The position numbers and the translations under genes were made by a program. The notes beneath the pieces were generated by a model. That model saw nothing but the letters and a program-made list of their open reading frames with translations. It was not told the origin of the DNA and did not search any database. Source: an uncultured Lentisphaerota bacterium (GTDB lineage: Bacteria; Verrucomicrobiota; Kiritimatiellia; CAIQIC01). Taken from it: a stretch of DNA of 54,559 bases. Each line of letters begins with the position of its first letter. The first letter of the stretch is position 1. The DNA lies in NCBI GenBank assembly GCA_903912445.1, contig CAIWHP010000259.1, positions 1 through 54,559 on the forward strand, given 5' to 3'. Below are positions 54,301 through 54,559 of this stretch, in pieces.

Positions 54301-54559
54301 CGTGCCGTTCAGCAGGAAATCGCGCCCCGCAATCCGGATCTCGCGGAAGCCGAACGTCACCGGGGTCAGCGTATCGAGTTGCGCGCCCGCCGCCGAGGTC
54401 AGCGTCAGCGTGGCCGCGTAGAGGTTCTGCGGCGTGGCGACATCCCACAGCTTCGCGTCCGGCCACGGCGCCGTGAAACGCAGCACGCCGTTCGTATCGG
54501 GCTGCAGCGCCCCTGACGCGAAGGCGTGCGCGGGTTGGCCGCAGCCGGTCACGTCCGCG
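51211..54559 (-). CDS. GH2-like glycoside hydrolase, 5' end outside the window, frameshifted 3' end
   Basis: At least 1115 residues; the start lies beyond the right edge. The visible part begins in a beta-sandwich (PDAKLWDVATPQNLYAATLT, FGFREIRIAGRDFLLNGTPV), then a TIM barrel (MQAFGFNALIGGNYD, NHPAVLFYAMNHNATGYYG, PLFFVEWGLPHISSW with a likely nucleophile Glu). The acid/base position that is NE in classic GH2 enzymes reads HN here. Later parts are beta-domains and a glutamine-amidotransferase-like region. Near 51490-51502 a 1-base slip moves translation out of the expected end (ATDDPYRYYRW, stop 51458-51460). The open frame then runs on antisense through the REP unit and the PPOX relic to 51211. 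Confidence 0.8.
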   Translation of the reverse strand, partial: ADVTGCGQPAHAFASGALQPDTNGVLRFTAPWPDAKLWDVATPQNLYAATLTLTSAAGAQLDTLTPVTFGFREIRIAGRDFLLNGTPVHLRALHNTSANGGADKATGSAARELCRRMQAFGFNALIGGNYDFTPGSVGYLDGLLEACDATGMLMAFSLPHMKDFGNKLQEPAMAARYRAQTAWLMRRARNHPAVLFYAMNHNATGYYGDQNPLKIDGVYQIPELDSSKSAWWARNRKQARITEAIAKELDPTRPVYHHQSGNLGDMHTVNCYLNWAPVQERSDWTGHWATQGVKPLFFVEWGLPHISSWSSYRGPQFIWRCEAFQSLWAAEFAAQFWGDAAYGDDAAAVQALDHEEALWARGKPFAWSTLNQPLRKLERNYTAVQAHFAGDNWRAHRTWGVSAMLPWDQGDFWERVGAAPAATACAEAFKNLKRPGIAPDRFLPGKQFIEDLGAPAAYRPSAMGQALLRWNQPDCAYIGGPADAFTAKDHLFAPGALVQKSLVLLNDQRRAQTVKWTWQLRQKDALLREQHGSATVPAGGKVLVPVACELPKAAADGTEFRLTAAFVFENGVTQTDEVSLRAVAPPSGTTAKQPVLLYDPRGLTAALFDRLHIAYAKFDGGRVPGADETVVIGREALDAKGLPWLAKLAEGGRVLVFEQRAAVLEGLLGFRIAERGSRLLFPRFAHPVTQGFDAACFRDWSGAATLLPEHLEGLPEAEPHDPQWKWCGFSNTHVWRCGNRGNVASVLIEKPARGDWRALVDGEFDMQYTALLETIMGRGRAIFCQLDVTGRTAHDPVADRLVVNLLRYLDQASVEPRRVTVCAGGGACADLLQQLGVVTAPAGAAVAYGPGTLLVAGPGATTPQGLAQSVAAGLNVVCLGMTGAELQAWCPVPVATVKTNACFTRIASPPPEFNGLCNADWYWHGRMQFDALAIPEAEKPSMNGALRVVHHGKGCVVLWQVPPWAMDEKAKPYLRTSKRRADALAARLLANLGAGFRTPLGERFAVPIAQAWLKSYYLDVPSRQTIRIVIIGGESTLQRRPVVADGGHRPPLQQPTQAIFGFEIFPVMDLMVSFHARVFVIAAVSKFQSSSEYCRMIRFNAWRLSVSAVSSLRVP
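51401..51449. repeat. REP-like hairpin pair (type d), copy 2
   Basis: A 49-bp unit bounded by TGTAGCGG and CCGCTGCA, with perfect stems GGCGGTC-TAT-GACCGCC and GGCGACC-ACA-GGTCGCC. Confidence 0.8.

Overview
The window is a GC-rich bacterial chromosome segment. It carries Gram-negative export signals (lipoprotein, Sec and Tat), a 31-residue very basic AURKAIP1/COX24-like protein, twin-arginine Gfo/Idh oxidoreductases beside secreted glycoside hydrolases, and many REP-like hairpins. Together these suggest the PVC superphylum (Verrucomicrobiota, Kiritimatiellota or Lentisphaerota). This is an inference from gene content; no rRNA or tRNA gene is visible to confirm it.

Layout: (1) 1-2.9 kb holds the start of a secreted protein, then an AT-richer secreted orphan gene flanked by a degraded and an intact copy of the 3' end of sufU plus its downstream DNA, with a transposase remnant. 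(2) 2.8-8.75 kb is a complete minus-strand SUF iron-sulfur operon: rrf2-type regulator, sufT-like, sufC, sufB, sufD, sufS, sufU, with overlapping or nearly abutting genes. (3) 8.9-22.6 kb has pdxH, two GT-C membrane glycosyltransferases, a DUF3892 protein, hisG, the small basic protein, a TPR lipoprotein, two paralogous polytopic membrane proteins, and a GT2-methyltransferase fusion whose 3' end is also left as a relic between the paralogues. (4) 22.7-36.6 kb is housekeeping: CDF transporter, SLT lytic transglycosylase, thyX, trypsin-like protease plus acnA, a translationally coupled run of GGDEF-like gene, pdxJ, acpS and nnrDE, then a PLD-type protein, dapB and a Gfo/Idh oxidoreductase. (5) 36.6-54.6 kb is a glycan-degradation cluster (GH43-like, GH65-like, an unassigned secreted protein, GH13, GH106, GH2-like) with several REP-type hairpins and heptamer repeats, interrupted by an AbiE-like toxin-antitoxin pair that sits between a complete PPOX-like gene and a 5'-truncated copy of it.

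The most striking unexplained signal is a dispersed near-perfect palindrome, TTCCAA-NNN-TTGGAA (often TTTCCAANNNTTGGAAA). Eight exact copies and several near copies occur, mostly in pairs with centres 31-33 bp apart, about three helical turns. They lie between genes, just before signal peptides, and inside conserved genes (sufD, the methyltransferase, the GH65-like enzyme). Equal-base chance predicts about 0.003 exact copies in a window this size. Copies also lie at the edges of both inserted or duplicated regions. I cannot name this system from the sequence alone; it looks like a genome-wide protein-binding site or a palindromic mini-element tolerated in every reading frame.
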